A DNA stretch of 64,000 nucleotides, taken from contig NZ_QJJL01000001.1 of assembly GCF_003201935.1 (NCBI RefSeq), positions 372,001-436,000 on the forward strand, given 5' to 3'. This DNA is from Loktanella sp. PT4BL. Lineage in GTDB: Bacteria; Pseudomonadota; Alphaproteobacteria; Rhodobacterales; Rhodobacteraceae. Shown one piece after another: positions 39,092-48,896 of the stretch (position 1 is the stretch's first letter; the number at the start of each line of letters is the position of its first letter). The notes beneath the pieces are model-generated. The model worked only from the letters and a program-made list of their open reading frames with translations. It was not told the DNA's origin and made no database searches. Position numbers and translations under genes: made by a program.

Positions 39092-40143
39092 GTGGCGTAC
39101 AAACGCGGGTGATCGGCCCTGACGATGGTGACCAGCGGCTGGACCGCTATCTGCGCCGCCTGTTCCCGCATCTGACCCAAGGGCGGATCGAAAAGATGTG
39201 CCGCAAAGGCGAGTTGCGTGTTGATGGCGGGCGGGTGAAATCGAACACGCGTCTGGATATCGGGCAAAAGGTACGAATCCCACCTTTGCCGACCGAGGAA
39301 GAGGCCGCTGCGGCGGCCAACCTTGCCAAGCGTGGCGTGACCAAGGCCGATGCCAAGCTGATCCAGTCCTGCGTGATCTACAAGGACGAGCATATCATTG
39401 CCATCAACAAGCCGCATGGTTTGGCCACCCAAGGCGGGACAAACACGGCACGCCATGTGGACGGATTGGCCGAGGCTTTGATGTTTGATTACGACGAAAA
39501 GCCGCGTCTTGTGCACCGTCTGGACAAGGATACATCCGGTGTTCTGCTGCTGGCCCGTACCCGCATGATGGCCAAGCAGTTGACCGAGAACCTCAAGCAC
39601 CGCGAGACGCGCAAGATCTACTGGGCCGCCGTCGCGGGTGTCCCGCATCCTCGTGCGGGCACGATCAAATACGGATTGGTGAAAGCCGCAGGTCATGGCC
39701 GCGGTGGCGAGAACGAAAAGATGCGCTGCGTGCATCCGCGTGATCTGGACAGCGTCGAAGGCGCGAAACGTGCGGTCAGTGACTACGCGGTGATGGATAC
39801 GCTGGCCAGCCGCGCGTCGTGGTGTGCTTTGGTCCCGATCACGGGCCGCACACATCAGTTGCGCGCGCATATGGCCGAGATCGGCCATCCGATCATCGGT
39901 GATGGCAAATATGGCGGGTCAGGTCAGGAAAACCTCGGTGACGGCTGGGGCGCTGGAATGGGGAGCGAGATCGGGCGCAAGCTGCACCTGCATGCGCGCA
40001 GCCTGACGATCGAACACCCTGCGACAGGTGCAATTCTACACATCACAGCGCCTTTGCCAGAGCATATGCAAAACACCTGGGATTTCGTGGGCTGGGTTGT
40101 CGGCCACGCGCCCGTTGATCCGTTCAATATGCCTGATGAGTGA
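39088..40143 (+). CDS. RluA-family pseudouridine synthase (RluC-like)
   Basis: A 351-residue enzyme with an S4 domain (about 14-70) followed by a catalytic domain. HRLDKDTSG (143-151) contains the catalytic Asp146, and GRTHQLRAHMAEIGHPIIGD lies near the C terminus. It should convert uridines in 23S rRNA; RluC-type specificity is likely but RluD cannot be excluded. Its start lies in the crcB stop codon, and its end overlaps the HAD gene by eight bases. Confidence 0.9.
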   Translation: MSGVQTRVIGPDDGDQRLDRYLRRLFPHLTQGRIEKMCRKGELRVDGGRVKSNTRLDIGQKVRIPPLPTEEEAAAAANLAKRGVTKADAKLIQSCVIYKDEHIIAINKPHGLATQGGTNTARHVDGLAEALMFDYDEKPRLVHRLDKDTSGVLLLARTRMMAKQLTENLKHRETRKIYWAAVAGVPHPRAGTIKYGLVKAAGHGRGGENEKMRCVHPRDLDSVEGAKRAVSDYAVMDTLASRASWCALVPITGRTHQLRAHMAEIGHPIIGDGKYGGSGQENLGDGWGAGMGSEIGRKLHLHARSLTIEHPATGAILHITAPLPEHMQNTWDFVGWVVGHAPVDPFNMPDE

Positions 40144-40801
40144 ACTGCGACTGGTGATTTTTGACGTCGACGGAACACTTGTCGACAGTCAGGCCGAGAT
40201 CCTGGCGGCGATGGCGCTGGCGTTTCAGTCCGAAGGGCTGGCTTTGCCAGAACGCGCAACGGTTTTGTCGATTGTCGGGTTGTCGTTGGCAGAAGCATTT
40301 CAAACCCTTTGCGCCGATATCGACGCGACCCGCCGCGCACGGATGGTAGAGGCCTATAAAGACGCCTTCATGTCGCTGCGCACCCAGAACCAAGAGATGG
40401 GCCCATTGTTTCCCGGAGCGCTTGATGCGCTGGATGTGTTGCGAGCACAGGATCACACGCTTTTGGCGGTGGCGACAGGCAAGTCACGACGGGGACTTGA
40501 TAAGGTGCTCGAACGGCACGGGCTGACGGGGGTGTTCCATTCCGAACAGGTGGCGGACCATCATCCGTCCAAACCGAATCCTTCGATGATTCTGACGGCG
40601 CTGAATGAAACCGGTGTTGTGCCGCAAAAGGCCGTCATGCTGGGTGATACGACGTTCGACATGGATATGGCGCGCGCGGCGGGCATCAAAAAGATCGGGG
40701 TCACTTGGGGCTATCATCCCGCAGAGACCCTGCAACCCGATGCAATGATTGACGATTTCGCAGCGCTGGCCGGTGCTGTGGATCAACTGATAGGTGTCTG
40801 A
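40136..40801 (+). CDS. HAD-superfamily hydrolase, phosphoglycolate phosphatase-like
   Basis: A 221-residue phosphatase. Motif I is FDVDGTLVDS with Asp10 and Asp12, motif II lies near VATGKSR, and motif IV is MLGDTTFDMDMARAAG. The cap domain between residues 18 and 85 is of the C1 helical type. Phosphoglycolate or a similar small phosphoester is a likely substrate. It is coupled to the pseudouridine synthase ahead and is followed by the ATP12 gene after three bases. Confidence 0.88.
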   Translation: MSELRLVIFDVDGTLVDSQAEILAAMALAFQSEGLALPERATVLSIVGLSLAEAFQTLCADIDATRRARMVEAYKDAFMSLRTQNQEMGPLFPGALDALDVLRAQDHTLLAVATGKSRRGLDKVLERHGLTGVFHSEQVADHHPSKPNPSMILTALNETGVVPQKAVMLGDTTFDMDMARAAGIKKIGVTWGYHPAETLQPDAMIDDFAALAGAVDQLIGV

Positions 40802-40804
40802 CCG

Positions 40805-41515
40805 ATGAGTGACTGGAAACCGAAGCGATTTTGGAAAAAGGCGCAGGCCGAGGCTTGTGAGGGCGGCTTCACGGTGCTGCTTGACGGGCGTCCGGTCCGG
40901 ACACCGGCGAAAGCGCCGCTCACTGTGCCGACCCGCACGATGGCCGATGCGATTGCAGAGGAATGGGACGCGCAGGAAAAGGTGATTGATCCACGCACCA
41001 TGCCGGTAACCCGTGGTGCGAACGCCGCCATTGATAAGGTTCGCACCCAGCGCGACGAAGTCGTGGGCTTGCTTGCAGAATATGGTGACAGCGATCTGCT
41101 GTGTTACCGCGCTGCCGGGCCTGAGGGCCTGATACGGAAACAGGCCGAGGCGTGGGATCCGATGCTGGACTGGGCGGCGGATGCGCTGGGTGTGCGGCTT
41201 GCTGTCGGGGAAGGGGTGATGCATGTCGCGCAACCGCCCGAGGCGCTTGGCAAGCTGAGAAATGAGCTTGCAGCATTCGATGAGTTCGCACTGGCCGCTG
41301 TGCACGATCTGATCAGCCTCTCAGGCTCTTTGATCCTCGCACTCGGGGTGACGCGCGAGGCCATTGCGGTTGAAAAGGCATGGTTACTTTCACGCATAGA
41401 TGAACACTGGCAGGTTTCGCAGTGGGGTGAAGACGAAGAGGCCACCGCCGCGGAAGCGATCAAACGGCAGGCCTTTGAGGATGCTGCACGGTTTTACAGG
41501 TTTTCACTGACCTAA
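40805..41515 (+). CDS. ATP12-family F1 ATPase assembly chaperone
   Basis: A 236-residue protein of the ATP12 family, which in mitochondria binds the alpha subunit of F1 before assembly. KRFWKKAQAEACEGGFTVLLDGRPVRTPAK, AIAEEWDAQ and DSDLLCYRA match the family, as does the helical C-terminal half. The family is a mark of alphaproteobacteria and mitochondria. It is the last gene of the rarA-crcB-rluC group. Confidence 0.92.
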   Translation: MSDWKPKRFWKKAQAEACEGGFTVLLDGRPVRTPAKAPLTVPTRTMADAIAEEWDAQEKVIDPRTMPVTRGANAAIDKVRTQRDEVVGLLAEYGDSDLLCYRAAGPEGLIRKQAEAWDPMLDWAADALGVRLAVGEGVMHVAQPPEALGKLRNELAAFDEFALAAVHDLISLSGSLILALGVTREAIAVEKAWLLSRIDEHWQVSQWGEDEEATAAEAIKRQAFEDAARFYRFSLT

Positions 41516-41543
41516 GGGAAAGCCAGTGTTTGCACCGATCACA

Positions 41544-41587
41544 CCGAAAAGTGCCTCATTTAGTGGCATCTGCCCCGTGTTTTTCGG
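41544..41587 (+). terminator. Weak hairpin behind the ATP12 gene
   Basis: CCGAAAA (41544-41550) can pair with TTTTTCGG (41580-41587) around a long loop, placing T residues in the stem. It may end the operon, but the signal is poor. Confidence 0.35.
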
Positions 41588-41732
41588 CTGCTGCCCTTGA
41601 CTCTAGGCCAGAATACCCAAACTCTCTTTTCATTGAGTTGGCTCGACCGGCTCATCGATCATGACTGTCTATCGGGACGGGATAAAAATTGGCTGCTCTG
41701 ATTATGGGGCAGAAACTCAGGAAGAGGTAAAA

Positions 41733-42752
41733 ATGAAAAAAACCGCATTTTACGGCGCACTCACTGTTGCAGGTTTTGCTGCAAGCATGGCTTCGGCGGC
41801 AACGCTTGATGACGTGAAAGAGCGCGGCACACTGAACTGTGGCGTCACAACTGGCCTGATCGGCTTCGCTTCACCAGACGCGAACGGCGTGTGGGACGGC
41901 TTTGACGTAGGCGTTTGCCGCGCTGTTGCTGCTGCTGTTTTGGGTGATCCGAATGCAGTCGAATTCGTTCCAACAACTGGTAAGACACGCTTCACAGCGC
42001 TGGCTTCCGGCGAGATCGACATGCTGGCACGCAACACAACATGGACATTCAGCCGCGACGTGGACCTGAAGTTCGAATTCGTTGGCATCAACTACTACGA
42101 CGGTCAGGGCTTCATTGCACCACGTGATCTTGGCGTGTCTTCCGCGAAAGAACTCGACGGTGCGACTGTCTGCATCCAGACTGGCACAACAACCGAGCTG
42201 AACCTGGCCGACTACTTCCGCGCCAACAACATCAGCTATGAGCCAGTGCCAATCGAAACAAACGCTGAAGGTCAGCAGCAGTACCTCGCTGGTGCATGCG
42301 ACGTTTACACAACTGACGCATCCGGTCTGGCTGCGACACGTGCTGCATTCGAGAACCCACAGGATCACATCATCCTGCCAGAGATCATCTCGAAAGAGCC
42401 TCTTGGTCCGCTTGTGCGCCATGGCGACAACGACTGGGGTGACGTTGTGCGTTGGACACTCAACGCGCTGATCGCCGCTGAAGAACTGGGCGTCACATCT
42501 GCCAACATCGAAGAGCTGGCAGCTGCACCAACAGGCAACCCGGAAATCAACCGTCTGCTGGGCACCGAAGGTGAACTGGGCGCAATGCTGGGTCTGGAAG
42601 CAGACTGGGCGAAGAATGCAATCGCTGCTGGTGGTAACTACGGTGAGCTGTTCGAGCGCAACATCGGTGAGAACACACCAATCGGTCTGGCACGCGGTCT
42701 GAACGCGCAGTGGACAGATGGTGGTCTGCTGTACACGCCTCCATTCCGCTAA
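41733..42752 (+). CDS. aapJ: General L-amino-acid ABC transporter, substrate-binding protein
   Basis: A 339-residue periplasmic protein. The signal peptide (MKKTAFYGALTVAGFAASMASA) is cut before ATLDDV. LNCGVTTGLIGFASPDANGVWDGFDVGVCRAVAAA is the start of the solute-binding fold; family members take a wide range of L-amino acids. The start at 41733 follows GAAGAGG. A perfect hairpin behind the gene should stabilise this message relative to the permease genes. Confidence 0.94.
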   Translation: MKKTAFYGALTVAGFAASMASAATLDDVKERGTLNCGVTTGLIGFASPDANGVWDGFDVGVCRAVAAAVLGDPNAVEFVPTTGKTRFTALASGEIDMLARNTTWTFSRDVDLKFEFVGINYYDGQGFIAPRDLGVSSAKELDGATVCIQTGTTTELNLADYFRANNISYEPVPIETNAEGQQQYLAGACDVYTTDASGLAATRAAFENPQDHIILPEIISKEPLGPLVRHGDNDWGDVVRWTLNALIAAEELGVTSANIEELAAAPTGNPEINRLLGTEGELGAMLGLEADWAKNAIAAGGNYGELFERNIGENTPIGLARGLNAQWTDGGLLYTPPFR

Positions 42753-42769
42753 GGACTTCGGATAAGATC

Positions 42770-42797
42770 AAAGGGCGCGGTGCAAACCGCGCCCTTT
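42770..42797 (+). terminator. Strong hairpin between aapJ and aapQ
   Basis: AAAGGGCGCGGT (42770-42781) pairs perfectly with ACCGCGCCCTTT (42786-42797) around a GCAA tetraloop. The T tract is only part of the stem, so it probably stabilises the aapJ mRNA or causes partial termination. Confidence 0.75.
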
Positions 42798-42880
42798 CAC
42801 CAAGACGACCATAAAAATCGGCGCAAACGAGTTGCTTAAGCAACCAAATCAAAAAGCACCGAAGCAACGGGGAATACATA

Positions 42881-44098
42881 ATGACGTCGGTCACAGACCC
42901 ACCACAGGGTTCGTTCCGCTTGTCGATGCTTATCAACGACACGCGTTATCGATCCTACACTTTTCAATTCATCGCTCTCGTGCTCCTGATCGGCTTCATG
43001 GCCTATCTGGGCATCAATCTGGTGAGCAACCTTGCCGCGCAGGGTCTCAACATTTCGTTCGGCTTTCTGGGCGATCCTGCAGGATATGACATCAACCAGA
43101 CCGTCGTCGAATATGACAGCCAGTCATCGCACCTGCGGGCTGCGGTTGTGGGGATTATCAACACCCTGATTGTCGCCTTTCTCGCCTGTGTGACCGCGAC
43201 CATCTTTGGTGTGATCGCCGGTGTTCTGCGCTTGTCGAACAACTGGGTCGTGCGCAAGCTGATGGCGTTCTATGTCGAGATCTTCCGGAACATTCCCGTT
43301 CTGATCTGGATCATCATTATCTTCTCGATCATGACCGTTAGCATGCCGGCGCCCCGTGATTTCCGGGGTGACGATGCAACCGCGGGGATGCTCTTTGACG
43401 CGTTCGCCTTTACCAACCGCGGCGTCTATTCACCCGCGCCGGTGATTGACGGTGCAAGTGGCTGGATCGTCATCGGGGTCTTTATCGCTTCGATCATCGG
43501 GATCTTTGCTTATCGCAGATACGCGACCAAAAAACTCTATGACACGGGCCAGCTCTTGCCGATGCTGTGGCCATCCGTGGCGCTGTTTTTTGTTCCCGTG
43601 ATCCTTGCCTACTTCATCCTCGGTCGTCCGATCACCCTGGACTACCCCTCGCTGCAAGGCTTCAACTTCCAAGGCGGGCTTCACCTGCGTGGGTCTTTGA
43701 TCGCGCTTTGGTTTGCTCTGGCGATCTACACCGGTGCCTTTATCGCGGAAAACGTGCGTGCCGGTATTCAGGCGATTTCCAAGGGCCAGACAGAGGCGGC
43801 AGCTTCGCTTGGTCTGCGTCCCGGACGGATCATGAACCTTGTGATTCTGCCGCAGGCTTTGCGGGTCATCATCCCGCCGCTGATTTCGCAGTATCTGAAC
43901 ATCACAAAGAACAGCTCTTTGGCGATTGCTGTGGGGTATATGGATGTCACGTCCACGCTGGGCGGGATCACCCTGAACCAGACCGGCCGTGCGATCGAAT
44001 GTATTCTGCTGCTGATGCTGTTCTATCTGACGATCTCACTGCTGATCTCGGCCGTGATGAACGTCTACAACAACTCTGTTAAGCTGAAGGAGCGCTGA
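42881..44098 (+). CDS. aapQ: General L-amino-acid ABC transporter, permease AapQ
   Basis: A 405-residue inner-membrane permease of the HisM/ArtM class with an enlarged N-terminal half typical of AapQ. About eight membrane segments are visible. The coupling loop is EAAASLGLRPGRIMNLVILPQALRVIIPP (short form EAAASLGL...LPQALR), which docks with the ATPase. aapM begins two bases after its stop codon region. Confidence 0.93.
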   Translation: MTSVTDPPQGSFRLSMLINDTRYRSYTFQFIALVLLIGFMAYLGINLVSNLAAQGLNISFGFLGDPAGYDINQTVVEYDSQSSHLRAAVVGIINTLIVAFLACVTATIFGVIAGVLRLSNNWVVRKLMAFYVEIFRNIPVLIWIIIIFSIMTVSMPAPRDFRGDDATAGMLFDAFAFTNRGVYSPAPVIDGASGWIVIGVFIASIIGIFAYRRYATKKLYDTGQLLPMLWPSVALFFVPVILAYFILGRPITLDYPSLQGFNFQGGLHLRGSLIALWFALAIYTGAFIAENVRAGIQAISKGQTEAAASLGLRPGRIMNLVILPQALRVIIPPLISQYLNITKNSSLAIAVGYMDVTSTLGGITLNQTGRAIECILLLMLFYLTISLLISAVMNVYNNSVKLKER

Positions 44099-44099
44099 T

Positions 44100-45392
44100 A
44101 TGTCAGATAACACCTCAGTCGCTTTTGTTCGCACCGAAACCCTGCCGCAGTTGCCCCCGCCCGCAAGCGAGGCAGGTGTGGTCAAATGGATGCGCGAGAA
44201 CCTGTTCTCGAGCATCCCCAACAGTATCCTGACGCTGGTATCGCTTTATGTGATCTATCAGCTGGTGACAGGCGCATTCCCCTGGATGGCAAATGGCATC
44301 TGGAACACAAACTCTCTGGCAGAGTGTCGTGAAATCCTTGATGGCGCCACGGGTGCCTGTTTCTCGGTTATCACGGAGCGCTGGAACCAGCTTCTGTTCG
44401 GGTTCAGTTACCCGTCTGAATTCTACTGGCGTCCGGGACTGGCCTTCCTTTTGCTGTTTGTCGCGGCTGCACCGGTCATGTTCTTCGACCTGCCGCGTAA
44501 ATTGCTGCTCTTCACAGCGATCTATCCGTTCCTGGCCTACTGGCTGATCTGGGGTGGCACGATCTATACCCCACTCTTTGCACTGCTGGGCATTATCATC
44601 GGGTACCTTGTGTATGCACGCTTCGTCAAAGACAGCTTTGCGATGGGCTTTTTCGGTGGCGTGATTGCCGCGTTTATCGCGTGGTTTATCGGTGGATACA
44701 TTGTCGGTGCTATCGCGCCTGCCGAGCCGTTCCTTGAGGCCGTGCAGTCGCGCGACATGGGGGGCTTTATGCTCAACATGACGCTGGGCGTGGTTTGTGT
44801 GTCGCTCTCGCTGCCCTTGGGTATCGTGCTGGCGCTGGGCCGTCAGTCAGACATGCCGATCATCAAGTGGATCTGCGTGATCTTCATCGAGTTCATCCGT
44901 GGCGTGCCGCTGATCACCCTGCTCTTCGTGGCAAACGTGGTTCTGGCCTACTTCCTGCCACCGGGGACAACGTTTGACCTTATCCTGCGGGTGATCATCA
45001 TGATCACTATGTTCTCGGCCGCCTATATCGCCGAGGTGATCCGCGGGGGCTTGGCCGCTTTGCCGAAGGGCCAGTACGAGGCCGCTGACAGTCTCGGGCT
45101 TGATTATGCGCAGGCGATGCGTCTGATCATCCTGCCGCAGGCGCTCAAAATCTCGATCCCGGGCATCGTGAACGTGGCCGTGGGTCTGTTCAAGGACACC
45201 ACGCTGGTATCGGTCATTTCGATGTTCGATCTCGTTGGTATGATCCGCGGTCCGATCCTGTCGTCCACCGACTGGAACGGGGTTTACTGGGAGCTGTTCA
45301 TGGCGGCCTCGGTTCTGTTCTTCGTCGTGTGCTACGGCATTTCACAATACTCACAATGGTTGGAGCGCAGGCTCGCAACCGACCACCGATAG
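44100..45392 (+). CDS. aapM: General L-amino-acid ABC transporter, permease AapM
   Basis: A 430-residue partner permease. After a polar N-terminal stretch it has several membrane segments, then the conserved transport domain with EAADSLGLDYAQAMRLIILPQALK (short form EAADSLGL...LPQALK) as the ATPase-coupling loop. With AapQ it forms the channel. aapP follows after 12 bases. Confidence 0.93.
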   Translation: MSDNTSVAFVRTETLPQLPPPASEAGVVKWMRENLFSSIPNSILTLVSLYVIYQLVTGAFPWMANGIWNTNSLAECREILDGATGACFSVITERWNQLLFGFSYPSEFYWRPGLAFLLLFVAAAPVMFFDLPRKLLLFTAIYPFLAYWLIWGGTIYTPLFALLGIIIGYLVYARFVKDSFAMGFFGGVIAAFIAWFIGGYIVGAIAPAEPFLEAVQSRDMGGFMLNMTLGVVCVSLSLPLGIVLALGRQSDMPIIKWICVIFIEFIRGVPLITLLFVANVVLAYFLPPGTTFDLILRVIIMITMFSAAYIAEVIRGGLAALPKGQYEAADSLGLDYAQAMRLIILPQALKISIPGIVNVAVGLFKDTTLVSVISMFDLVGMIRGPILSSTDWNGVYWELFMAASVLFFVVCYGISQYSQWLERRLATDHR

Positions 45393-45404
45393 GAGGCTGA
45401 AACT

Positions 45405-46172
45405 ATGGCCGAAGCAAAACAACTCAAAGTCTCGGACGAACTGGCGATTACCATTGAAGGCATGAACAAATGGTATGGTTCCTTCCACGTGCTGCGCGAC
45501 ATCGACCTGACGGTCTATCGCGGCGAGCGGATCGTCATCTGTGGCCCCTCGGGGTCCGGTAAGTCGACGCTGATCCGCTGCATCAACGCGTTGGAAGAGC
45601 ACCAGCAGGGCAAGATCACCGTGGATGGTACCGTGCTGTCCTCGGATCTCAAGAATATCGACAAGATCCGGTCAGAGGTCGGTATGTGTTTCCAGCACTT
45701 CAACCTCTTCCCGCACCTGACGATCCTCGAGAACTGCACGCTGGCCCCGATCTGGGTACGCAAAACGCCCAAGAAGGAAGCCGAAGAAACCGCGATGCAC
45801 TTCCTTGAGAAGGTCAAAATCCCCGAGCAGGCCGACAAGTACCCAGGCCAGTTGTCCGGTGGTCAGCAGCAGCGTGTGGCGATTGCCCGTTCGCTGTGCA
45901 TGCGCCCGCGCATCATGCTATTTGACGAACCGACATCGGCGCTTGACCCCGAGATGATCAAAGAGGTGCTCGACACCATGATCGAGTTGGCCGAAGAGGG
46001 CATGACCATGCTCTGCGTGACCCACGAGATGGGCTTTGCCCGTCAGGTCGCCAACCGCGTGATCTTTATGGACCAGGGCCAGATCGTGGAACAGAACGAA
46101 CCTGAAGAGTTCTTCAACAACCCGCAATCAGACCGGACCCAGTTGTTCCTGAGCCAGATTTTGGGTCACTAG
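45405..46172 (+). CDS. aapP: General L-amino-acid ABC transporter, ATPase AapP
   Basis: A 255-residue polar-amino-acid-type ATPase. Walker A is GPSGSGKST (47-55), the signature is [15 protein letters not shown] (150-164), Walker B is MLFDEP (171-176), and the switch His lies in CVTHEMGFA. It powers uptake through AapQM. A terminator closes the operon. Confidence 0.95.
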   Translation: MAEAKQLKVSDELAITIEGMNKWYGSFHVLRDIDLTVYRGERIVICGPSGSGKSTLIRCINALEEHQQGKITVDGTVLSSDLKNIDKIRSEVGMCFQHFNLFPHLTILENCTLAPIWVRKTPKKEAEETAMHFLEKVKIPEQADKYPGQLSGGQQQRVAIARSLCMRPRIMLFDEPTSALDPEMIKEVLDTMIELAEEGMTMLCVTHEMGFARQVANRVIFMDQGQIVEQNEPEEFFNNPQSDRTQLFLSQILGH

Positions 46173-46196
46173 AACCAATCAAATTCGATCAGAAGA

Positions 46197-46222
46197 AGCC
46201 CCGGTCAGCGCCGGGGCTTTTT
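46197..46222 (+). terminator. Terminator after aapP
   Basis: AGCCCCGG and CCGGGGCT pair around a short loop and run into TTTTC. The end meets the stop of the convergent sixA-like gene. Confidence 0.8.
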
Positions 46223-46749
46223 CATTCAATATCCTGCGCCGAAGTCCCGATCAGATCGCGCGGCACGACAAAGGCTTTGCAATACCCGGTTCGGGCTTTG
46301 GCCTGCATCCAGCTCTCTCCGTCGAAATCAATCACCGTGGTGGCGCATGTCGGATAGTCGCTGAACCGGTGATGTTTCGGTGGAACCCTGACCAGAATAT
46401 TGGCCAGCATGCCGATGCCGGGGTTGTGGCCGATGACGGCGACGTTCTGGGCTGTTTGCCGGTGCAGCAAATCAAGGATCGTATCGGGCGATGCGTGATA
46501 GATCGTGCCGGTCAACTCCAGCTTGGGCTGCGGGTCCAGTGAAGGCAGGATGAGTGCCGCTGTCTCTCGGGTTCTTATCGCATCAGAGCAAAGCACCACA
46601 TCGGGCAGATAGCCCTCTGCCGCCATCCATGCGCCAATCGCCTCGGCTGATGCACGTCCGCGCGCGTTCAGCACACGCGCATGATCATCGGCGAATGGAT
46701 CGCTCCAGCTTGATTTCGCATGGCGGATCAGGATCAGGCGCAGGGTCAC
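46222..46749 (-). CDS. SixA-like phosphohistidine phosphatase
   Basis: A 175-residue histidine-phosphatase-family protein. LRLILIRHAKSSWSD gives the RHA motif with catalytic His10, and VIGHNPGI contains the second active histidine. SixA removes phosphate from histidine-phosphotransfer domains; other members act on small phosphates. The GTG start at 46749 follows GGAGG and overlaps the upstream gene stop by four bases (GTGA), which is why it is preferred over the longer frame. Confidence 0.85.
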   Translation of the reverse strand: MTLRLILIRHAKSSWSDPFADDHARVLNARGRASAEAIGAWMAAEGYLPDVVLCSDAIRTRETAALILPSLDPQPKLELTGTIYHASPDTILDLLHRQTAQNVAVIGHNPGIGMLANILVRVPPKHHRFSDYPTCATTVIDFDGESWMQAKARTGYCKAFVVPRDLIGTSAQDIE

Positions 46750-47372
46750 AGGAAGGCCTCCATATGGAACGCGGATTGGGCGGGCAGGCGGGTGCCCCGG
46801 CCCACGGGGCAGGCACGGCGCGCAAGACATCCTCCGGCGCGGCAGGTCGCACCAGCTTCTGAGGCGACGTGGGCTTTGCAGGCGGCAACATCATAGCCGT
46901 CGATAAACGCGCCCACAGGGCAGGCGGAGGCGCAGGGTTGTGCGCATGTCAGGCAGGGCTTTTGGTTGCTGCCAATTTCCGCTGGCTTTTTCCAGCGTAA
47001 CGCACCACGGAAAGACGTGAAGAGCCCTGCCGTGTCATGCACCAGAAATCCGATCGGTGATGTCCAGAACCGCCCCGTTTGTTTGGCCCATGTAAAGAAC
47101 GGCGCATAGGGTGGGCCGCCGAACGGGAAGAGCGGTTCTGCGTCAAGCGTCACGGCCAATTCACCGATGATGCGGGTAGACCAGCGGTCCATCGGGTCAG
47201 GCTGCCCGTCTTTGTATTCAGGACAGGCCGCAAAGATGGGCCAGAAGGCAGGTTCATCGGGGCCGATCAAGGTAATCGTGCTGTCCCCGTCAAGGCAGTC
47301 GCCCAAGGGCTGCAGCCCATGGGGTGCGAGCAATGCGCCCAAGTCAGCCGCAATGCCCACGTGCTTCGACAT
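46746..47372 (-). CDS. Ferredoxin-like 4Fe-4S protein
   Basis: A 208-residue protein. Its C-terminal third holds cysteine motifs CLTCAQPCASACPVGAF and, later, CRAGGCLARRACPVG, able to hold one or two iron-sulfur clusters. The N-terminal part (FWPIFAACPEYKDGQPDPMDRWS) is shared by a family related to epoxyqueuosine-reductase-type proteins but lacks their cobalamin domain. The redox partner is unknown. It starts directly behind argB (TAAATG). Confidence 0.75.
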   Translation of the reverse strand: MSKHVGIAADLGALLAPHGLQPLGDCLDGDSTITLIGPDEPAFWPIFAACPEYKDGQPDPMDRWSTRIIGELAVTLDAEPLFPFGGPPYAPFFTWAKQTGRFWTSPIGFLVHDTAGLFTSFRGALRWKKPAEIGSNQKPCLTCAQPCASACPVGAFIDGYDVAACKAHVASEAGATCRAGGCLARRACPVGRGTRLPAQSAFHMEAFL

Positions 47373-48251
47373 TTAATCGCGGGGTGCGCGAATGATGGAA
47401 CCGGCGCCATGTTCGGTGAAAAGTTCCAACAGGCTGGCGTTTGGCAGCCGGCCATCAAGGATCACAACAGCACGCACGCCCTTTTCAATCGCATCAAGGG
47501 CGGTTTCCGTTTTCGGGATCATGCCGCCGGAAATCGTACCGTCAGCAATCATCGCGCGGACCTGTTCAGGGGTGATCTGGGTGATCACATTACCTTCGGC
47601 GTCCTTAACACCTGCCACGTCCGTCAGAAGAAGCAGGCGGTCCGCTTTCAGTGCACCGGCAATGGCACCGGCCGCAGTGTCGCCGTTGACGTTGAAGGTC
47701 TCGTTGAAGTCCATGCCTGTGGCAACGGGTGCAACCACCGGAATAATCCCGGCAGAAAACAGGTCGCGCAACACCTGCACATTCATTTCGATCGGCCTGC
47801 CGACAAAGCCAAGTTCGGGATCGTCCGCCTCGGCGACCATCAGGTCATCGTCCTTGCCCGAAAGGCCGACGGCCCGCCCGCCTTCATCCATGATGGCCTG
47901 CACGATCCGCTTGTTCACCAGACCGGTCAGCACCATCTCGACCACTTCGACCGTGTCCTTATCCGTGACACGTTTGCCGCGCACGAATTCGGATTTGATC
48001 CCCAGTTTATCCAGCATTTCGTTGATCATGGGGCCGCCGCCATGCACGACAACGGGGTTCATGCCAACCTGCCGCATCAAGACGATATCGCGGGCAAATT
48101 CGGCCATCGCATTTGCGTCGCCCATGGCGTTGCCGCCGAATTTGATCACGACAACTGCGCCGGAATAGCGCTGTAGATAAGGGAGTGCCTCTGACAGAGT
48201 TCGCGCGGTTGCGATCCAGTCACGGTTCATATCTTGTTTCCTTGTATTCAT
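47373..48251 (-). CDS. argB: Acetylglutamate kinase
   Basis: A 292-residue kinase for the second step of arginine synthesis. [11 protein letters not shown] (36-45) is the glycine-rich phosphate loop, and [13 protein letters not shown] follows. The start at 48251 overlaps the engB stop by four bases (ATGA). A second ATG at 48230, seven codons on and behind AAGGAAAC, is also possible; either gives a complete enzyme. Confidence 0.95.
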   Translation of the reverse strand: MNTRKQDMNRDWIATARTLSEALPYLQRYSGAVVVIKFGGNAMGDANAMAEFARDIVLMRQVGMNPVVVHGGGPMINEMLDKLGIKSEFVRGKRVTDKDTVEVVEMVLTGLVNKRIVQAIMDEGGRAVGLSGKDDDLMVAEADDPELGFVGRPIEMNVQVLRDLFSAGIIPVVAPVATGMDFNETFNVNGDTAAGAIAGALKADRLLLLTDVAGVKDAEGNVITQITPEQVRAMIADGTISGGMIPKTETALDAIEKGVRAVVILDGRLPNASLLELFTEHGAGSIIRAPRD

Positions 48252-48895
48252 TCTATTCCCGCAATGACGGCGCGCAGCGTCGCAATACCATCACCCTTTT
48301 CGGACGACGTCAGGATCAGTTCAGGAAATGCCGCGGGGTGTTTGGCCAATGCGGCGCGGGTCTTGTCAAGCGAGGTTTGCAGCGCGTCACCGCGCAGTTT
48401 GTCAACCTTGGTCATGACAACCTGAAAGGTCACAGCCGAGCTATCCAGCAGTGACATGATCTCTTCATCCACCGCTTTGGCCCCGTGCCGCGCGTCAATC
48501 AGCACAAAGACGCGGCGCAGGGTCTGACGACCCGAGAGGTATTGCTTGAGCAGGCGCTGCCACTTTTCAACAACCGCCACAGGCGCATTGGCAAAACCAT
48601 AGCCGGGCAGGTCGACGACATAGATGTCGCCTGCCGTGAAGTAGTTGATTTCCTGGGTCCGCCCCGGCGTGTTGGATGCACGCGCCAGCCCTTTGCGCCC
48701 TGTCAGCGCGTTGATCAGGGATGATTTGCCAACGTTCGAGCGGCCAGCAAAGCAGACCTCGATCCGGTCCGCAGGGGGCAGGCCGTCCATCGCGACAACG
48801 CCTTTGACGAACTCTGTTTCGCCCGCAAAAAGCAGGCGGCCCTTTTCGAGCGTTTGTGCGTCAGGCTCTTCCACTTCGGGAAAGCGCATTTCCAT
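48248..48895 (-). CDS. engB: Ribosome biogenesis GTPase EngB (YsxC/YihA)
   Basis: A 215-residue GTPase for large-subunit assembly. G1 is GRSNVGKSS (51-59), G3 is DLPGYG (95-100), and G4 is TKVD. It lies between the MOSC gene (one-base gap) and argB (four-base overlap), the usual order in this group. Confidence 0.95.
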   Translation of the reverse strand: MEMRFPEVEEPDAQTLEKGRLLFAGETEFVKGVVAMDGLPPADRIEVCFAGRSNVGKSSLINALTGRKGLARASNTPGRTQEINYFTAGDIYVVDLPGYGFANAPVAVVEKWQRLLKQYLSGRQTLRRVFVLIDARHGAKAVDEEIMSLLDSSAVTFQVVMTKVDKLRGDALQTSLDKTRAALAKHPAAFPELILTSSEKGDGIATLRAVIAGIE

Positions 48896-48896
48896 T

